The position numbers and the translations under genes are program-made. A model generated the notes under the pieces. It was given only the letters and a program-made list of their open reading frames with translations, had not been told where the DNA came from and searched no databases. Shown piece after piece: positions 27,167-37,082 of a stretch of 64,000 nucleotides of DNA. The DNA is from Rhodobacteraceae bacterium EL53 (GTDB taxonomy: Bacteria; Pseudomonadota; Alphaproteobacteria; Rhodobacterales; Rhodobacteraceae), in assembly GCA_900313015.1 (NCBI GenBank), contig OMPR01000013.1, positions 90,544-154,543 on the forward strand, given 5' to 3'. The first letter of the stretch is position 1. Each line of letters opens with the position of its first letter.

Positions 27167-27520
27167 ATGGCCCGCGTGACGGTTGAAGACTGCGTAGACA
27201 AAGTTCCTAACCGCTTTGAGCTGGTGATGCTCGCGGCCCATCGGGCACGCGAAATTTCAGCCGGTGCGCCGATCACTGTTGAGCGTGACAACGACAAGAA
27301 CCCCGTTGTTTCCCTGCGTGAGATCGCTGATGAAACCCAAGGCGCAGACGCACTGCGTGAGCGCCTGATTGAAAGCAATCAGACTCAGATCGAAGTGGAT
27401 GAGCCTGAAGAAGACTCGATGGCTCTGCTTATGGGTGCTGATTCGGACAAGCCTGCCGAAGACGACATGTCTGAAGAAAAACTGCTGCGCGCGCTGATGG
27501 AAGCACAAGGGCAGGGCTGA
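27167..27520 (+). CDS. rpoZ: RNA polymerase omega subunit
   Basis: The 117-residue omega subunit has the family core [21 protein letters not shown] and [12 protein letters not shown] in its first 45 residues. An acidic tail (EPEEDS, EDDMSEE) follows. Omega helps fold beta' and, in proteobacteria, contributes to a ppGpp site. The (p)ppGpp synthetase/hydrolase gene follows 26 bp downstream, a common pairing. Confidence 0.95.
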   Translation: MARVTVEDCVDKVPNRFELVMLAAHRAREISAGAPITVERDNDKNPVVSLREIADETQGADALRERLIESNQTQIEVDEPEEDSMALLMGADSDKPAEDDMSEEKLLRALMEAQGQG

Positions 27521-27546
27521 ACCAGCCGCGAAAGGATGCGGACCGG

Positions 27547-29679
27547 ATGATTGCAGCTGAAGATCTGATTGCGCTGGTCCGCAATTACAATCCAAAGACA
27601 AATGAAAAGCGCCTGACCGAAGCCTATGATTTCGGGAATCAGATGCATGAAGGGCAAACCCGGCATTCCGGCGAGCCCTATTTTACCCATCCTGTTGCTG
27701 TTGCTGCGATTTTGACCGAGCAGCGGTTGGATGACGCGACCATTGTTACCGCCCTGCTGCACGACACGATCGAGGATACCAAAGCCTCGTACGGTCAGGT
27801 GTCCGAATTGTTCGGCGAAGAAGTCGCAATGCTGGTCGATGGCGTCACCAAGTTGACCAATCTCCAGCTTTCAAGCCGTGAGACCAAGCAAGCTGAGAAT
27901 TTTCGCAAACTGTTCATGGCGATGTCCAAGGATTTGCGGGTTATTCTGGTCAAATTGGCTGACCGTTTGCACAATATGCGTACAATCAAGGCCATGCGTC
28001 CGGACAAGCAGGTGGTCAAGGCGCGTGAAACCATGGACATCTATGCGCCGCTTGCAGGTCGTATGGGTATGCAGTGGATGCGGGAAGAGCTGGAAGATCT
28101 GGCATTCCGTGTGCTGAACCCCGAAGGGCGCCAATCGATCATTCGGCGTTTCATTACTTTGCAGCGCGAAACCGGCGATGTGATCCATCGGATCACGGGT
28201 GATATGCGTCACGAACTGGATAAGGTTGACATCGAGGCCGAGGTCTTTGGGCGTGCAAAGAAGCCCTATTCGATTTGGCGTAAGATGCAGGAAAAGGATC
28301 AGGGGTTTTCACGCCTATCCGACATTTATGGTTTCCGCATCATCACCCAAAGCGAAGAGGATTGTTATCGCACGCTCGGCGCGATCCATCAGCGTTGGCG
28401 CGCGGTGCCGGGACGGTTCAAAGATTATATCAGTCAGCCGAAATCAAACGGTTATCGGTCGATTCATACCACAGTGTCGGGCCGGGATGGGAAGCGGGTC
28501 GAGGTTCAAATTCGGACCCGTCAGATGCACGATGTTGCTGAGACTGGCGTGGCTGCGCATTGGTCCTACCGGGATGGGGTTCGTACGCAAAACCCCTTTG
28601 CAGTGGATCCAGCCAAATGGATCGCAAACCTGACCGAGCAGTTTGACAGCGAGGAAGACCACGAGGATTTCCTCGAAGCTGTTAAGCTTGAGATGTATTC
28701 GGACCAAGTGTTCTGTTTTACGCCTACAGGGGATGTGGTCAAACTGCCGCGTGGGGCCACTCCGATTGACTATGGCTATGCCATCCATACCCGGATTGGT
28801 CATGCTTGTGTCGGGGCCAAAGTGGATGGAATTCGCGTGCCTCTGTGGACCCGTCTCAAGAATGGGCAATCGGTGGAAATCATCACAGCCGAAGGGCAAA
28901 CACCGCAAGTCAGCTGGTTGGATATTGCAACCACAGGCAAAGCGCGCACAGCCATTCGGCGTGCACTGCGAGATGTGGATAAAGGGCGGTTTATCAAGTT
29001 GGGGCATGAGCTTGCGCGCTTTGCGTTTGAGCACGTGGGTCGCAAAGCAACAGACAAAGCATTGGATACTGCTGCAAAGGCATTGCGGTTGAAGGATCGC
29101 GATGAACTTCTGGCAAATCTTGGCAGCGCCGAGCTGACCGCCAACGATGTTGTGCAAGCCGTTTATCCTGATTTGGCCGACACCGAGGGTGAGCAGATCC
29201 CGTTGCGTCGGGCCGTCGTTGGATTGGAGCCAGGGCAATCGTTTGAACGCGCCCCTTGCTGCCAGCCGCTTCCGGGTGAGCGCATTGTTGGTATCACATA
29301 TCGCGGCAAAGGGGTTGTGGTGCACGCGATGGATTGCGCCGCGATGACTGCGTTTGATGACCAACCGGACCGATGGGTTGATCTGCACTGGCATTCTGGC
29401 AATCATCCAGCGGTTTACAGTACCACGCTGGATGTCACGATTGGCAATGATGCGGGTGTTTTGGGGCGGATTTGTACCCTGATCGGGGAACACAAAGCCA
29501 ATATTTCTGATTTGAAATTCTTAGATCGTAAACCAGACTTTTTCAGGCTGCTGATAAATGTCGAACTGCGTGATTTGGAACAGTTGCATTCACTGATGTT
29601 GATGCTAGAGGCTGAGAGTGACGTTGCAACCATTGAACGTCATCGAAACCAGAATGCAGCAGATCCAGACGCCAGTTGA
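27547..29679 (+). CDS. spoT: bifunctional (p)ppGpp synthetase/hydrolase, RelA/SpoT family
   Basis: The 710-residue long-form RSH enzyme has the hydrolase domain with the HD motif LLHDTIEDT (about 73-81), an apparently intact synthetase domain (RFKDYISQPKSNGYRSIH and VEVQIRT), a TGS domain (CFTPTGDVVKLPRGATPIDYGY, about 395-455) and a C-terminal ACT domain (about 630-700). Intact hydrolase and synthetase motifs suggest both activities. It sets the stringent-response alarmone level. It is the single RSH expected in this lineage. Confidence 0.95.
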   Translation: MIAAEDLIALVRNYNPKTNEKRLTEAYDFGNQMHEGQTRHSGEPYFTHPVAVAAILTEQRLDDATIVTALLHDTIEDTKASYGQVSELFGEEVAMLVDGVTKLTNLQLSSRETKQAENFRKLFMAMSKDLRVILVKLADRLHNMRTIKAMRPDKQVVKARETMDIYAPLAGRMGMQWMREELEDLAFRVLNPEGRQSIIRRFITLQRETGDVIHRITGDMRHELDKVDIEAEVFGRAKKPYSIWRKMQEKDQGFSRLSDIYGFRIITQSEEDCYRTLGAIHQRWRAVPGRFKDYISQPKSNGYRSIHTTVSGRDGKRVEVQIRTRQMHDVAETGVAAHWSYRDGVRTQNPFAVDPAKWIANLTEQFDSEEDHEDFLEAVKLEMYSDQVFCFTPTGDVVKLPRGATPIDYGYAIHTRIGHACVGAKVDGIRVPLWTRLKNGQSVEIITAEGQTPQVSWLDIATTGKARTAIRRALRDVDKGRFIKLGHELARFAFEHVGRKATDKALDTAAKALRLKDRDELLANLGSAELTANDVVQAVYPDLADTEGEQIPLRRAVVGLEPGQSFERAPCCQPLPGERIVGITYRGKGVVVHAMDCAAMTAFDDQPDRWVDLHWHSGNHPAVYSTTLDVTIGNDAGVLGRICTLIGEHKANISDLKFLDRKPDFFRLLINVELRDLEQLHSLMLMLEAESDVATIERHRNQNAADPDAS

Positions 29680-29714
29680 TAATGGGCTAAACTAGGCACG
29701 GAAAGGAAACACGG

Positions 29715-30368
29715 GTGGTTTTTAAGCGCCGAGATCGTCGCTCACCTGTACGGGTCGCCTCAGAGCTCGTCTATCCGCGCGGCGGTTGGACCCGGGCTTT
29801 CCACTACGTTAAACATCGGGTTCGCCGGTTGCCGGATTCTCCTGAACGGATCGCACGTGGGATCTGGGCTGGGGTATTCACCAGCTTCACACCGTTGTTT
29901 GGTTTTCATTTCTTTGTTGCGGCCTTTATCGCCTATGTTTTGCGGGGTAACTTTTTCGCGGCACTAATGGCGACCTTTTTTGGAAACCCGCCGTCCTTTT
30001 TTCTGATTGCGGCTGTCTCTATGCGAACAGGGCATTTCATTCTGGGCACAGAGTTCGAAAAACATGACGCGTCCCTGTCCGAGAAGTTCAAGCAAGCCGG
30101 TGCAGATTTTTGGCACAATATCAAATCATTCTTTAACGATGACGTCGCAGATTGGCATGGATTAGAGATCTTTTATAACGAGGTATTCCTGCCCTATTTA
30201 GTGGGTGGGATTATCCCCGGGATGATCTGCGCTACGATCATGTATGCCTTGAGTTTACCGCTGATAAGAGCCTATCAACATCGCCGTCGATCTAAGATCA
30301 AAGCCAAGTTTGACGCGATTAAGAAAAAAGCTGAAGCAGAGGCTGACCGTGTCTTAAAAGCCGACTAA
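29715..30368 (+). CDS. DUF2062 membrane protein
   Basis: The 217-residue protein begins at GTG 29715. The DUF2062 core has the patterned membrane part SPERIARGIWAGVFTSFTPLFGFHF, a FFGNPPSFFLIA segment and a C-terminal helix (LVGGIIPGMICATIMYALSLPLI) followed by a lysine-rich tail. Function is unknown; the family is widespread in alphaproteobacteria. It lies 35 bp after spoT and 30 bp before pdxJ in a conserved housekeeping run. Confidence 0.85.
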   Translation: MVFKRRDRRSPVRVASELVYPRGGWTRAFHYVKHRVRRLPDSPERIARGIWAGVFTSFTPLFGFHFFVAAFIAYVLRGNFFAALMATFFGNPPSFFLIAAVSMRTGHFILGTEFEKHDASLSEKFKQAGADFWHNIKSFFNDDVADWHGLEIFYNEVFLPYLVGGIIPGMICATIMYALSLPLIRAYQHRRRSKIKAKFDAIKKKAEAEADRVLKAD

Positions 30369-30398
30369 GGTCTGCGCAACGGTAGGAAAAGGAACCGA

Positions 30399-31148
30399 AT
30401 GATGTCTGACAATTTTTTGCGGTTGGGCGTGAACATTGACCATGTTGCCACCATTCGAAATGCGCGGGGTGGGGCCTATCCTGATCCTGTTTTAGCGGCT
30501 AAAGTGGCTCAAGAAGCCGGAGCAGATGGCATTACAGCGCATTTGCGCGAGGATCGCCGCCACATTCTGGATGCGGATATCGACGGATTGATGGGCGCTC
30601 TGACGATTCCGTTGAATTTTGAGATGGCGGCAACTGACGAAATGCAGGCTATTGCGCTGCGTCACAAGCCACATGCTGTTTGTATCGTGCCTGAAAAACG
30701 CGAGGAACGGACCACCGAAGGCGGGCTGGAGGTTGCGCGCGAAGAGAATAAGCTGGCACATTTCATTGCGCCTTTGCGGGATGTGGGCTGCCGGGTTTCG
30801 ATTTTCATCGCAGCGGACCGACGTCAGATCGAAGCGGCACACCGGATCGGGGCCGAGGTGATTGAACTGCATACTGGGGCCTATTGTGATGCTCATTCCG
30901 AAGGGCGGTTCGACGAGCGGGATCGTGAGCTGGAAGCGCTGCGCGAGATGTCATCTTTTGCGCATTCCTTGGGATTAGAAGTACATGCTGGCCACGGGTT
31001 GACTTATGAAACAGTTCAGCCAATTGCTGCCTTGCCTGAGGTTTTGGAATTGAACATTGGTCACTTTTTGATCGGTGAATCCATCTTTCGGGGGCTCACC
31101 CCTGCAATTGCAGAGATGCGTCGCCTGATGGACGAGGCGCGCAAGTGA
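30399..31148 (+). CDS. pdxJ: pyridoxine 5'-phosphate synthase
   Basis: The 249-residue TIM-barrel enzyme condenses 1-deoxyxylulose 5-phosphate and 3-amino-2-oxopropyl phosphate to pyridoxine phosphate. Seen: [17 protein letters not shown] at the N-terminus, [26 protein letters not shown] and the C-terminal [11 protein letters not shown]. Start is ATG 30399 or the next codon. Its TGA overlaps the GTG of the following LysE gene. Confidence 0.96.
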   Translation: MMSDNFLRLGVNIDHVATIRNARGGAYPDPVLAAKVAQEAGADGITAHLREDRRHILDADIDGLMGALTIPLNFEMAATDEMQAIALRHKPHAVCIVPEKREERTTEGGLEVAREENKLAHFIAPLRDVGCRVSIFIAADRRQIEAAHRIGAEVIELHTGAYCDAHSEGRFDERDRELEALREMSSFAHSLGLEVHAGHGLTYETVQPIAALPEVLELNIGHFLIGESIFRGLTPAIAEMRRLMDEARK

Positions 31149-31777
31149 TTGGCCCGGAATGGGCTGCGTTGTGGTTGGCTTGGATCGTCGCTGGCGGTAG
31201 CCCAGGCCCCGCAACGTTGTCTATTGCCGGAACATCGATGAATACCGGTCGTCAGGCAGGTTTGATTTTTGCCGGCGGGATTTTGTTTGGTTCGGCAGCG
31301 TGGGGACTGGCAGCTGCAGCCGGAATGAGCGCGGTGATGCTTGCAAATGTCTGGCTGTTTGAAATGTTGCGCTATGGTGGCGCGGCTTACCTCTTCTGGC
31401 TAGCACTTAAATCTTTGCGTTCGGCTTTATCAGCAGATGTCACTATTACCCAGCGGGCCTATAATGGCAGCGCGTTGCACATCTTTAGTCGTGGGGCGCT
31501 GATCCACCTGATGAACCCAAAGGCGATTCTGTCTTGGGCTTCGGTGTATTCACTCGTGCTGCCTGTGTCGGCGGGCCCTGAACAGGTTTTTAGCCTGTTT
31601 GCTTTTCTCTATAGTGGTTCCATCTTGGTTTTTCTGGGGTATGCCATTTTGTTCTCTACACCTCGAGTGGTTGCCTATTATTTGCGGCTGCGGCGGGGAT
31701 TCGAGTTCACGTTTGCAGGTTTTTTTGGCTTTGCTAGCCTCAAAATCCTAACCGCTCGGTTGGAGACCTCTTCATGA
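31145..31777 (+). CDS. LysE/RhtB-family exporter
   Basis: The 210-residue protein has about six membrane helices and the family N-terminal pattern ([17 protein letters not shown]) plus [13 protein letters not shown]. The family exports amino acids or related solutes; substrate unknown. The GTG start overlaps pdxJ, and its stop overlaps acpS (ATGA), so it is translated within the pdxJ-acpS operon although unrelated in function. Confidence 0.87.
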   Translation: MIGPEWAALWLAWIVAGGSPGPATLSIAGTSMNTGRQAGLIFAGGILFGSAAWGLAAAAGMSAVMLANVWLFEMLRYGGAAYLFWLALKSLRSALSADVTITQRAYNGSALHIFSRGALIHLMNPKAILSWASVYSLVLPVSAGPEQVFSLFAFLYSGSILVFLGYAILFSTPRVVAYYLRLRRGFEFTFAGFFGFASLKILTARLETSS

Positions 31778-32220
31778 TTTTAGGGATAGGTACCGATCTG
31801 GCCAATATCGAACGCATCCAAGGCACGCTTGATCGGTTTGGAGACAGGTTTCGCAACCGTGTCTTTACCGAGACCGAGCAACGCAAAGCAGATGCGCGCC
31901 GCGATACTGCTGGAACGTATGCCAAGCGGTGGGCCGCGAAAGAGGCATGTTCCAAAGCGCTGGGAACCGGCTTGCGCATGGGGATCGCCTGGAAAGACAT
32001 GGCTGTGACCAACCTCAAAACCGGACAACCCGTTATGGAAGTGACGGGATGGGCGCGGGAGCGATTGCGCGACATGACCCCGGCCGGACACGAGGCAATC
32101 ATTCACGTCACTTTGACCGATGATCACCCTTGGGCGCAGGCCTTTGTTGTGATTGAGGCGCGCCTGATCGCTGATGAAGCCCCCGCTACCTTGACTTACC
32201 CCCAAGCGCCCCGCATGTAG
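31774..32220 (+). CDS. acpS: holo-[acyl-carrier-protein] synthase
   Basis: The 148-residue AcpS transfers phosphopantetheine from CoA to apo-ACP. The Mg2+/CoA residues Asp8 ([12 protein letters not shown]) and Glu57 ([15 protein letters not shown]) are at the standard positions. The last 15 or so residues are a family-variable tail. Synteny pdxJ-acpS-lepB-rnc-era is well known in proteobacteria. Confidence 0.95.
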   Translation: MILGIGTDLANIERIQGTLDRFGDRFRNRVFTETEQRKADARRDTAGTYAKRWAAKEACSKALGTGLRMGIAWKDMAVTNLKTGQPVMEVTGWARERLRDMTPAGHEAIIHVTLTDDHPWAQAFVVIEARLIADEAPATLTYPQAPRM

Positions 32221-32251
32221 CGGTCAAATCGAAAGCACTGGAGAGAACCGA

Positions 32252-33085
32252 ATGGCCACCGAAGCCAAAGCCGGAAATGCCATCTGGGAGACCGTTAAAA
32301 CTGTCGTCTATGCCTTGCTGATCGCGGGTGTTTTTCGAACATTGTTTTTTCAACCTTTTTGGATCCCTTCAGGATCAATGAAAGAGACCTTGTTGATTGG
32401 TGACTTTCTGTTCGTCAACAAGATGGCCTATGGTTATTCCTATGCGTCGTGCCCCAGTCTGATGTTGCCGGGTATCGGTATCAACGTGGATGCCGAGGAT
32501 GTGTGTGGCTGGGCCAAGGGTGACAACGATCGTATTTGGGGCGGTGATCCTGAACGCGGGGATGTGGTTGTCTTTCGTCATCCGGTTTCAGGCCGCGACT
32601 ACATCAAGCGCTTGATTGGGCTTCCCGGTGATAAGATCCAGGTCAAAAATGGGGTGGTTATCATCAATGGAACACCGGTCGAATTGAAGCCAGACGGTGT
32701 GTTCGAAGAGATTGCTGGGCCGCAGGGCCCGCAAGGATCACCTCCGCGGTGTGAAAATGGTCCGGTTGGTCTGGGTGGTATTTGTGAGAAATCCCGCCAG
32801 ATCGAAACGCTGCCGAACGGCGTTTCCCACAGCATTCTGAATATCGGCAATCAGTCCTCGGATCATACTGGGATCTATTCCGTGCCGGCTGGGCATTACT
32901 TCTTTATGGGCGATAACCGTGACAACTCTAGTGACAGCCGCTTGCCGCAATCCGCGGGTGGTGTTGGGTTTGTGCCGTATGAGAATCTGATCGGCCGCGC
33001 AGATCGTGTCATGTTCTCGTCCGCAGGGCGTTCCATGCTGTTTTTCTGGACATGGCGCAGCGATCGATTCTTTAAGGGGGTCTAG
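32252..33085 (+). CDS. lepB: signal peptidase I
   Basis: The 277-residue membrane protease has one N-terminal helix (about 17-34), catalytic Ser42 ([10 protein letters not shown]) and Lys119 ([13 protein letters not shown]), and box [13 protein letters not shown] central insertion with several cysteines ([29 protein letters not shown]) could form periplasmic disulfides. It removes signal peptides after Sec/Tat export. Its stop overlaps the rnc start by one base. Confidence 0.95.
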   Translation: MATEAKAGNAIWETVKTVVYALLIAGVFRTLFFQPFWIPSGSMKETLLIGDFLFVNKMAYGYSYASCPSLMLPGIGINVDAEDVCGWAKGDNDRIWGGDPERGDVVVFRHPVSGRDYIKRLIGLPGDKIQVKNGVVIINGTPVELKPDGVFEEIAGPQGPQGSPPRCENGPVGLGGICEKSRQIETLPNGVSHSILNIGNQSSDHTGIYSVPAGHYFFMGDNRDNSSDSRLPQSAGGVGFVPYENLIGRADRVMFSSAGRSMLFFWTWRSDRFFKGV

Positions 33086-33771
33086 TGAAAGTTTCAGCAG
33101 ATCTAAAAGCGTTCCAAACACGGATCGGGTATGAGTTTTCTCAGCCCGATTTGTTGGTTCGTGCCCTGACGCATGGCTCAATTTCGTCGCCGACGCGTGG
33201 TGACAATCAGCGATTGGAATTCTTGGGTGATCGCGTGCTTGGGTTGGTGATGGCCGAGGCCTTGCTAGACCATGACAAAGGCGCGTCTGAGGGTCTTTTA
33301 GCACCTCGGTTCAACGCTCTAGTACGCAAGGAAGCCTGTGCCGATGTCGCGCGCCAGATTGATCTGGGCGTTGTGCTGAAACTTGGCCGATCTGAAATGA
33401 TGTCAGGCGGGCGGCGTAAGCAAGCCCTGTTAGGTGACGCTATGGAAGCGGTCATCGCCGCTGTTTACCGGGATGGAGGATTTGAGGTTGCCCAGGCGCT
33501 GATCCTGCGTCTGTGGGGTGATCGGGTTACCAAAGTCGAAGATGATGCGCGCGATGCCAAAACGGCGTTGCAAGAGTGGGCGCAGGCCCGTGGCCAAAAA
33601 CCACCAACTTATGTACAACTGTCGCGTAGCGGCCCTGATCACGCGCCGGTGTTCACCATCGCCGCGCGTTTGCAGGACGGGACCGAGGCGCAATCTACCG
33701 CAGGGGCGAAACGGCAGGCTGAACAAGCCGCTGCTGCTGCTCTGCTGGCCCAATTGGAGCAAAACGCATGA
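33085..33771 (+). CDS. rnc: ribonuclease III
   Basis: The 228-residue dsRNA endonuclease has the signature [19 protein letters not shown] (about 48-66) and acidic [14 protein letters not shown] in the catalytic domain, followed by a C-terminal dsRNA-binding domain (about 155-225). It starts at a GTG overlapping lepB and overlaps era by four bases. It processes rRNA precursors and antisense duplexes. Confidence 0.95.
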   Translation: MKVSADLKAFQTRIGYEFSQPDLLVRALTHGSISSPTRGDNQRLEFLGDRVLGLVMAEALLDHDKGASEGLLAPRFNALVRKEACADVARQIDLGVVLKLGRSEMMSGGRRKQALLGDAMEAVIAAVYRDGGFEVAQALILRLWGDRVTKVEDDARDAKTALQEWAQARGQKPPTYVQLSRSGPDHAPVFTIAARLQDGTEAQSTAGAKRQAEQAAAAALLAQLEQNA

Positions 33772-34676
33772 AAACGCGTGCCGGATTCATCGCCTTGATC
33801 GGCGAACCCAACGCAGGAAAATCGACCTTGTTGAACCGTATGGTTGGAGCAAAGGTATCGATCGTAACGCACAAGGTACAAACGACACGCGCGCGAATCC
33901 GCGGCGTTGCGATGGAGGGCGACTCACAGTTGGTCTTTGTTGACACGCCGGGCCTGTTCCAGCCACGTCGCCGGTTGGACCGTGCAATGGTTGCTGCGGC
34001 ATGGGGCGGGGCTGCGGATGCAGATGTCGTTGTGCTGATGATTGAGGCCCATCGCGGGATTACCGAAGGTGTTGAACGGATCCTTGAAGGTCTGGCAGAG
34101 ATTGGCGAAGGGCGCACCGTCGCTTTGGCCATCAACAAGATTGACCGGGTACAAAGCGAAGTTCTTCTGAGCCTGACCCAAGACCTGAACACGCGCTACA
34201 ATTTTGCAGAAACCTTTATGATTTCAGCGGAGCGGGGGCACGGGGTGGATGACCTGCGGACTTGGCTGGCTGAGAAAGTCCCAGAAGGCCCTTGGCTCTA
34301 TCCCGAGGATCAGATTGCCGATCTTCCGATGCGGATGATTGCAGCCGAAATGACCCGTGAAAAACTGACACTGCGTTTGCATCAGGAACTTCCCTATCAG
34401 TTGACGGTAGAAACCGAGAATTGGGAAGATCGCAAAGACGGATCGGCCAAGATTGACCAAATCGTTTATGTCGTTCGGGATGGCCACAAGGGTATCCTGT
34501 TGGGCAAGAAGGGCGAGACCATCAAAGCCGTTGGTCAAGCGGCCCGTGCCGAGCTTGAGGAATTTCTGGGCCGTAAGGTGCATTTGTTCCTGCAGGTTAA
34601 AGTGCGTCCAAACTGGTTGGATGAGGCCGAGCGGTATTCCGAAATGGGGCTGGAATTCAAAGACGGGAACGTATGA
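33768..34676 (+). CDS. era: GTPase Era
   Basis: The 302-residue ribosome-assembly GTPase has the G1 motif GEPNAGKST (12-20), G3 DTPGLF, G4 NKID and a C-terminal KH domain (about 205-300) with the GKKGETIK loop. Era binds the 3' end of 16S rRNA during 30S maturation. It overlaps rnc upstream and DUF1491 downstream by four bases each. Confidence 0.96.
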   Translation: MKTRAGFIALIGEPNAGKSTLLNRMVGAKVSIVTHKVQTTRARIRGVAMEGDSQLVFVDTPGLFQPRRRLDRAMVAAAWGGAADADVVVLMIEAHRGITEGVERILEGLAEIGEGRTVALAINKIDRVQSEVLLSLTQDLNTRYNFAETFMISAERGHGVDDLRTWLAEKVPEGPWLYPEDQIADLPMRMIAAEMTREKLTLRLHQELPYQLTVETENWEDRKDGSAKIDQIVYVVRDGHKGILLGKKGETIKAVGQAARAELEEFLGRKVHLFLQVKVRPNWLDEAERYSEMGLEFKDGNV

Positions 34677-35002
34677 CGCGGCTTACGGCTGAATTTTGGG
34701 TTCAAGCCTACCTTGCACGACTGAGATTTCAGGAAATTCCAGCTTTTGTCGTGGCGCATGGTGACGACACGGCCGGTGCAGTTTTGGTTAAGCTGAACAC
34801 GCTTGATGGGCAGGCCATTGCCTTTCACCGCAGTTATGACCTGTTGAGCGGTGACCGGACATGGGCTGATCTCGCGTCCGGTGAAGAACGTGCTGTGGAT
34901 GACGCTATTCAACGGCAGCGCGGTTTTGACCCCGACCTTTGGGTGATTGAGGTCGAAGACCGTCAAGGGCGCCATTTGTTAGGCGAAGACGGGCTGGAAT
35001 AA
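34673..35002 (+). CDS. DUF1491 family protein
   Basis: The 109-residue soluble protein begins [17 protein letters not shown] and contains the family-like AGAVLVKLNTLDG and FDPDLWVIEVEDRQGRH segments. Its function is unknown; in many alphaproteobacteria it sits between era and recO as here. Translation is coupled to era by an ATGA overlap. A 93-bp gap precedes recO. Confidence 0.82.
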   Translation: MTRLTAEFWVQAYLARLRFQEIPAFVVAHGDDTAGAVLVKLNTLDGQAIAFHRSYDLLSGDRTWADLASGEERAVDDAIQRQRGFDPDLWVIEVEDRQGRHLLGEDGLE

Positions 35003-35095
35003 CGCTTTTCCAGCCATCCTGTTCAGGTTTGGCTATGGTGTTGCGCACCCGACGAAATTGGAGTTTGTCAGCGGGACAGCAGGGGAGAGAGCGAA

Positions 35096-35821
35096 TTGGA
35101 GTGGCGAGACCAAGGGGTTTTGTTATCGGCACGTCGCCATGGGGAAACATCAGTCATCATTGATGTTTTTACGCAGGAGCACGGACGTCACTCAGGGGTT
35201 GTGCGTGGCGGCGTCAGCCGAAAGGTTGCCCCGATCCTGCAACCCGGATCACAGTTGGATCTGGTGTGGCGTGCCCGGTTGGAAGATCAGTTAGGGAGCT
35301 ATCAAGTTGAACCCATACGGTCGCGCACGGTTGCCGCATTTTCGGGTCGATTGGCTTTGGCTGGCTTGAATGCGGTCACCAGTTTGGTGAACTTTGGGTT
35401 GCCCGAACGTGAAGCATACCCCACCCTTTATAAACAAACCGAACAACTCATGGATTTGTTGGGACAAGACACGATCTGGCCACTTGCCTATCTCAACTGG
35501 GAAATGGCGCTGCTCGAAGAGCTTGGGTTTGGTTTGGATTTGTCGTGTTGCGCGGTCACTGGCGCGACCGAAGAGTTGGTTTTTGTTTCGCCTAAATCTG
35601 GACGTGCTGTGTCAAAATCGGGGGCTGGAGAATGGGCTGATCGAATGCTGCCTTTGCCGCCATGCCTGCGCGGAGAGGGGGATGCCCCAGATGACGAAAT
35701 TGCATTAGCGTTGAATACGACCGGGTTTTTCCTAGAAAACCGTTTGGCGCCTGCGTTGGGTCACAAGCCATTGCCCACGACACGTGCTAGATTTATCGAA
35801 ACGTTTACTCGACAGCTTTGA
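35096..35821 (+). CDS. recO: DNA repair protein RecO
   Basis: The 241-residue recombination mediator has an N-terminal OB fold ([17 protein letters not shown], about 1-80) and a helical C-terminal domain. The family zinc-site region is reduced ([25 protein letters not shown], then LPPCLRG). RecO loads RecA with RecR. The start is TTG 35096 supported by AGGGGAGAG upstream. It overlaps the convergent META-domain gene by 17 bp. Confidence 0.92.
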   Translation: MEWRDQGVLLSARRHGETSVIIDVFTQEHGRHSGVVRGGVSRKVAPILQPGSQLDLVWRARLEDQLGSYQVEPIRSRTVAAFSGRLALAGLNAVTSLVNFGLPEREAYPTLYKQTEQLMDLLGQDTIWPLAYLNWEMALLEELGFGLDLSCCAVTGATEELVFVSPKSGRAVSKSGAGEWADRMLPLPPCLRGEGDAPDDEIALALNTTGFFLENRLAPALGHKPLPTTRARFIETFTRQL

Positions 35822-36197
35822 AAACCATCTCACTCCCTGCATCCGTACGTAGGATCAATGTGTTCCCGGACACTTCGGATTGGGTCATGGCGAGAAGGGC
35901 GGCGAAATAGGTGCCTTCGGCTTCTAACAAAGCGCAACTGGCACGGGTCGCAGTCAGGTCTTTGATTTCAAACCAAGGGTAGGGCACGCTGACTGTTGCG
36001 GTGTAGGAATTACAGGGCGCAATGCCGCTGAGCTTACCGTCTCCGTCGATCTGTAATGTTACTGGCGCACCCAGAGGCTGATCATTGATGCTATGCAGTT
36101 GCCAAGTTGCCCCTGAGGCCCCGTAGGACGCTAGGGTTTCATCCTTGCCACAGTGCGGCAGGGATAAGATCGCGAGGGCAAGTGTCATACGCAGCAT
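35805..36197 (-). CDS. META/HslJ-domain lipoprotein
   Basis: The protein is 130 residues from ATG 36197, giving a signal peptide with a lipobox ending in Cys (LSLPHC). The mature part is a META domain: [33 protein letters not shown] and a later paired cysteine in [11 protein letters not shown]. Related HslJ proteins are outer-membrane-linked stress proteins. Its tail overlaps recO. The upstream hydrolase stop is 55 bp away. Confidence 0.8.
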   Translation of the reverse strand: MLRMTLALAILSLPHCGKDETLASYGASGATWQLHSINDQPLGAPVTLQIDGDGKLSGIAPCNSYTATVSVPYPWFEIKDLTATRASCALLEAEGTYFAALLAMTQSEVSGNTLILRTDAGSEMVFKAVE

Positions 36198-36251
36198 GGC
36201 AACTCCGGCTGTTAACATCATCTGGATCGTTGGAGCGCTAAAGAGCGCGCG

Positions 36252-37058
36252 TTATCCGACCCAAGCCTGTGTGATCGCTGCTTCCGGTGATTTCAACCCT
36301 TCTAAAATGGTGAAGTGGTTGTGCCCTTGATCTAAATGCACCTTGGTCTCTACATCAAAGACATCCCAGATCAACGCCATCAGGCGCGACTGGCGAATGA
36401 ATTCTGGCCGCTCGTTGTCGCCAACCCACAAGGTCAATGTTGATTGAGTTTGGGCTGGGAGAAGTGCGGGGCTTTCTGCCGCGGCTTCTGATGGGTCCAG
36501 ATGCAAAGTATTGTTCATCGCTGTGTGCACAAGCGGGCGGACATCAAATAATCCGCTTATGGCAAGGGTATGAGCAATCCGGTCACGGACGGAATATTCC
36601 AGTGGCGCATTTTCGCACAGCATACGGGCCACAAGATGGCCCCCTGCCGAATGACCGGACAGATGGATGGGGCCGTTCACGAGGGCAGCAGCCTTGGTGA
36701 TGGCAGCGCCAATTTGGCGAGTTATGTCGCTGATCCGGGCATGGGGCGTTAGGGTATAGCTGGGAATGCAGACCGCCCAGCCGCGCGCACGCGCGCCTTC
36801 GGCCAGGTCGCTCCAGTAGGATTTGTCGAGCCGCATCCAGTACCCCCCATGAACGAAAACTGCCAAACCTTTGGGGGGTGTGCCCGGCCAAATTATATCA
36901 AGGCTTTCCCGTTCCGTACTGCCATAGGAAATATCGGTGTCAATGCGCGCAGAAGAGGCGCGATAGTCAGCCGCACGCGCTGCCCAGAACTCGGGCAGCG
37001 CGTCGGATCCTGCAACATGCGCCATATTGGCAAATGCGTCGTCCCAATCCCGCATCAA
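36252..37058 (-). CDS. alpha/beta hydrolase, kynurenine-formamidase-like
   Basis: The 268-residue alpha/beta hydrolase has the oxyanion-hole motif FVHGGYW (about 69-75) and the nucleophile elbow LSGHSAGGH; a final acid/His pair is likely in VGDNE and DQGHNHF. The HGGYW variant is typical of arylformamidase-like esterases. It starts 24 bp after the flavin monooxygenase stop and is probably its operon partner. The real substrate is unknown. Confidence 0.82.
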   Translation of the reverse strand: MMRDWDDAFANMAHVAGSDALPEFWAARAADYRASSARIDTDISYGSTERESLDIIWPGTPPKGLAVFVHGGYWMRLDKSYWSDLAEGARARGWAVCIPSYTLTPHARISDITRQIGAAITKAAALVNGPIHLSGHSAGGHLVARMLCENAPLEYSVRDRIAHTLAISGLFDVRPLVHTAMNNTLHLDPSEAAAESPALLPAQTQSTLTLWVGDNERPEFIRQSRLMALIWDVFDVETKVHLDQGHNHFTILEGLKSPEAAITQAWVG

Positions 37059-37082
37059 GGCAATCTCCTGTTTTTGGTAGCG